Shown here: in pieces, positions 62,248 to 64,000 of the stretch | Position numbering within the stretch: position 1 is the first letter of the stretch | Layout of the letters: each line of letters starts with the position of its first letter | From: Lepidonotus clava | Taxonomy: Eukaryota > Annelida > Polychaeta > Phyllodocida > Polynoidae | Length of the DNA stretch: 64,000 nt | Direction of reading: 5' to 3' | Assembly: GCA_936440205.1 (NCBI GenBank) | Contig: OW387143.1 | Location: 31,756,949 to 31,820,948, forward strand | The notes under the pieces: model-generated | Seen by the model: the letters and a program-made list of their open reading frames with translations, nothing else | Database searches by the model: none | Told to the model about the DNA's origin: nothing | Program-made: the position numbers and the translations under genes

Positions 62248-64000
62248 GGGGTGCTTTTTGAAGAAATTCGATGGTGGGGTTGGGCCCAATTTTACATCAA
62301 AAAACGTACAGGGAGGTGCGTTCGCCCCCGCGCCTCACCCCCTGGATATGCAAGCGCACACCCTACATTGGTTTATTTGAACACCCCTATTATATGTATA
62401 TGTTTGACTGGAGGCATTGTCGAGTTCTTATCTTTAGGTACAGGCCAATACAACGTTGATGGTTACTTATCCATCTCGACCTCGTTCACCATAATTATAT
62501 GATATTTACTCAATCTAGATGCTTAAGGGTAATGTGAAGATCCGGAACCCTTTGTATATTACACGTACCCTTTTTCTGCTTGATCTTGTGTCTTATCTTT
62601 GTGAAAACAAGGTCATACAAAGTAGTTATACACAGTTTTGGAGAATGAAATTAGCGTGGGGACCATAATGGTGACTGGTACGGAAAGAGATGTAGGTGCC
62701 AACCTCTCCAACGACAGGTGGCAGCAGGTTCTTACCATCCATCAAAGAGAGAGTATTCTCAGATTTAACCTAAACCGCTATATCCTTCCGTCTTGATAGT
62801 GTTACACATTTAGGACTCATACTCCTTAGTCCATTCACATTCCGAAGTAATGATCGCTCCGACTATAACCTTTAGGACTCTTCCAATTAGCAGGGCCATA
62901 TACTGTAACACTATCCGACTTTTTTCTCTCTCATCTTGTTACTTACTTCAGAGGAAGGTATTTACAGGTAAATTAAAGCAATTTGGCGTTAATTGACTTT
63001 TTTTTCTGTGCACTCTATACAAGGGTCAATATGTACCCTAGAATTAATTTAATCGAAGCATCAACTAGTTCTATCATGGTAATACGTTGTTTGAGATGAT
63101 ACAGTTTAAACCGTCATGCCTTAAGTAATCATACAATTATCGTATATCTTAAGTATACATAGAATGAAACCATAGCTATACATAACATTTTGTGTATCTC
63201 TATGATGAAACGTACTGATATAAGGACACGCTCATTACTCTATCCCTTAGGGCTTTGCTCGAAAATACATTATAGTACCGTACATGGAAAAAATATACAT
63301 GAATTGATTGTGGTTGGTCTACATGAAGCCTGCTGTGACAAGAATGCATTTATTAGCGTCATTTCATCTATATCAAATAACTGAATAATGTTTTTACTTT
63401 AGAAATAAAGACGTGAGTCAGAAAACTTGTTGTTTTTTTTAAATTTATTACTTGGTTAGCTTTTGATACGTTGAAATTAAACTGATACAAACCAGAGATA
63501 GTTCTCTTGAAGCACGAGAGTAGTTGTATGTATTTACAATTGGAAGGTCTCTATTACGATTAAGAGTAAGCAAAATGGTAACATTTTATATAGTATGAGT
63601 GACAGGTTTTCATATTTGAAGTTGTTAGTGAAAATATCAACAGATTAACAAACATAATAGCTACATGTCCACATTAAACCTTGCACATCACGATGAATAA
63701 TATGAGAAGGTATACTGATAGTAAATATTACTTGTACATCATATTTAACCATTCAGCGCATTACATAAGATACATTTGTTGCAACAAGAAATCCTATTTT
63801 TGGACATTACATCAAAATGTGTGCTTTTATACAAAAGGTGGTCCTCCGAAAGAATTATGTGAAGGTGTCCCTATTACGCAGTTGATTTTCATTGGGTAGA
63901 AACCAAGATAATGGAAACTTAGAAATATGCCTACAAAACTAAATTCTTGTATATATATGCATTGTAATTTGTGTCTCAAATTGTATTGTAACTAGCGTTA
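62248..64000. other. Intergenic, no gene seen
   Basis: The start holds the C-rich repeat with CCCCCTGGATATGC, similar to 32690-32715. The remainder is AT-rich, with short chance frames only. Confidence 0.45.

Overview
The window is animal nuclear DNA: AT-rich, gene-poor, with small exons separated by GT-AG introns, long intergenic stretches, microsatellites and many transposable-element remains. A lophotrochozoan, most likely a bivalve or other mollusc, is the best guess. The reasons are the recurrent TACATGTA-type words, Mag/Steamer-like Ty3 retroelements, poly-C repeats of a kind I associate with marine invertebrates, and the gene structures. This is an inference, because no species-diagnostic marker is present.

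Layout. 1-15083 is intergenic: a 77-bp duplicated segment, SINE-like pieces, poly-C and GGTA runs, an unidentified exon-like frame on the minus strand (6999-7287) with a decayed partial copy at 9210-9290, nuclear-receptor-type DR1 half-sites (9755-10295) and a GC-rich island (10828-11200). 15084-18912 holds a three-exon PIN1 gene (prolyl isomerase, WW plus rotamase). 19300-22200 is repeat-rich. 22213-27549 is a whole-looking Ty3/Mag LTR element with identical LTRs. 28173-28708 may encode a small single-pass membrane protein. 29617-32313 (minus) is a three-exon gene for a two-domain protein, an extended-SDR epimerase-like domain fused to a GT-A-type glycosyltransferase-like domain. 33260-45250 is a transposon graveyard: a MITE, a LINE split by a second, broken Ty3 element, a foldback sequence, a solo LTR, a piggyBac-type MITE with TTAA duplications, and a CR1/jockey-type LINE tail. 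The last lies inside intron 1 of the next gene.

43699-58660 is a complete GPR107/GPR108-type gene (GOLD-domain seven-transmembrane protein of the Golgi/endosome route), with 17 coding exons reconstructed in phase. Its exon 14 exists in two versions, 14a (56071-56164) and 14b (56826-56904). They encode alternative forms of the loop between TM5 and TM6. Using both, or neither, creates an immediate or early stop, so the reading frame itself enforces mutually exclusive use. I consider this the most interesting signal here. 58661-64000 holds a probable long 3' UTR followed by repeat-bearing intergenic DNA.

The host genes do not form a pathway; they are ordinary neighbours in a metazoan genome. 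All exon models are from splice signals, phase and remembered family sequences, without transcript evidence.
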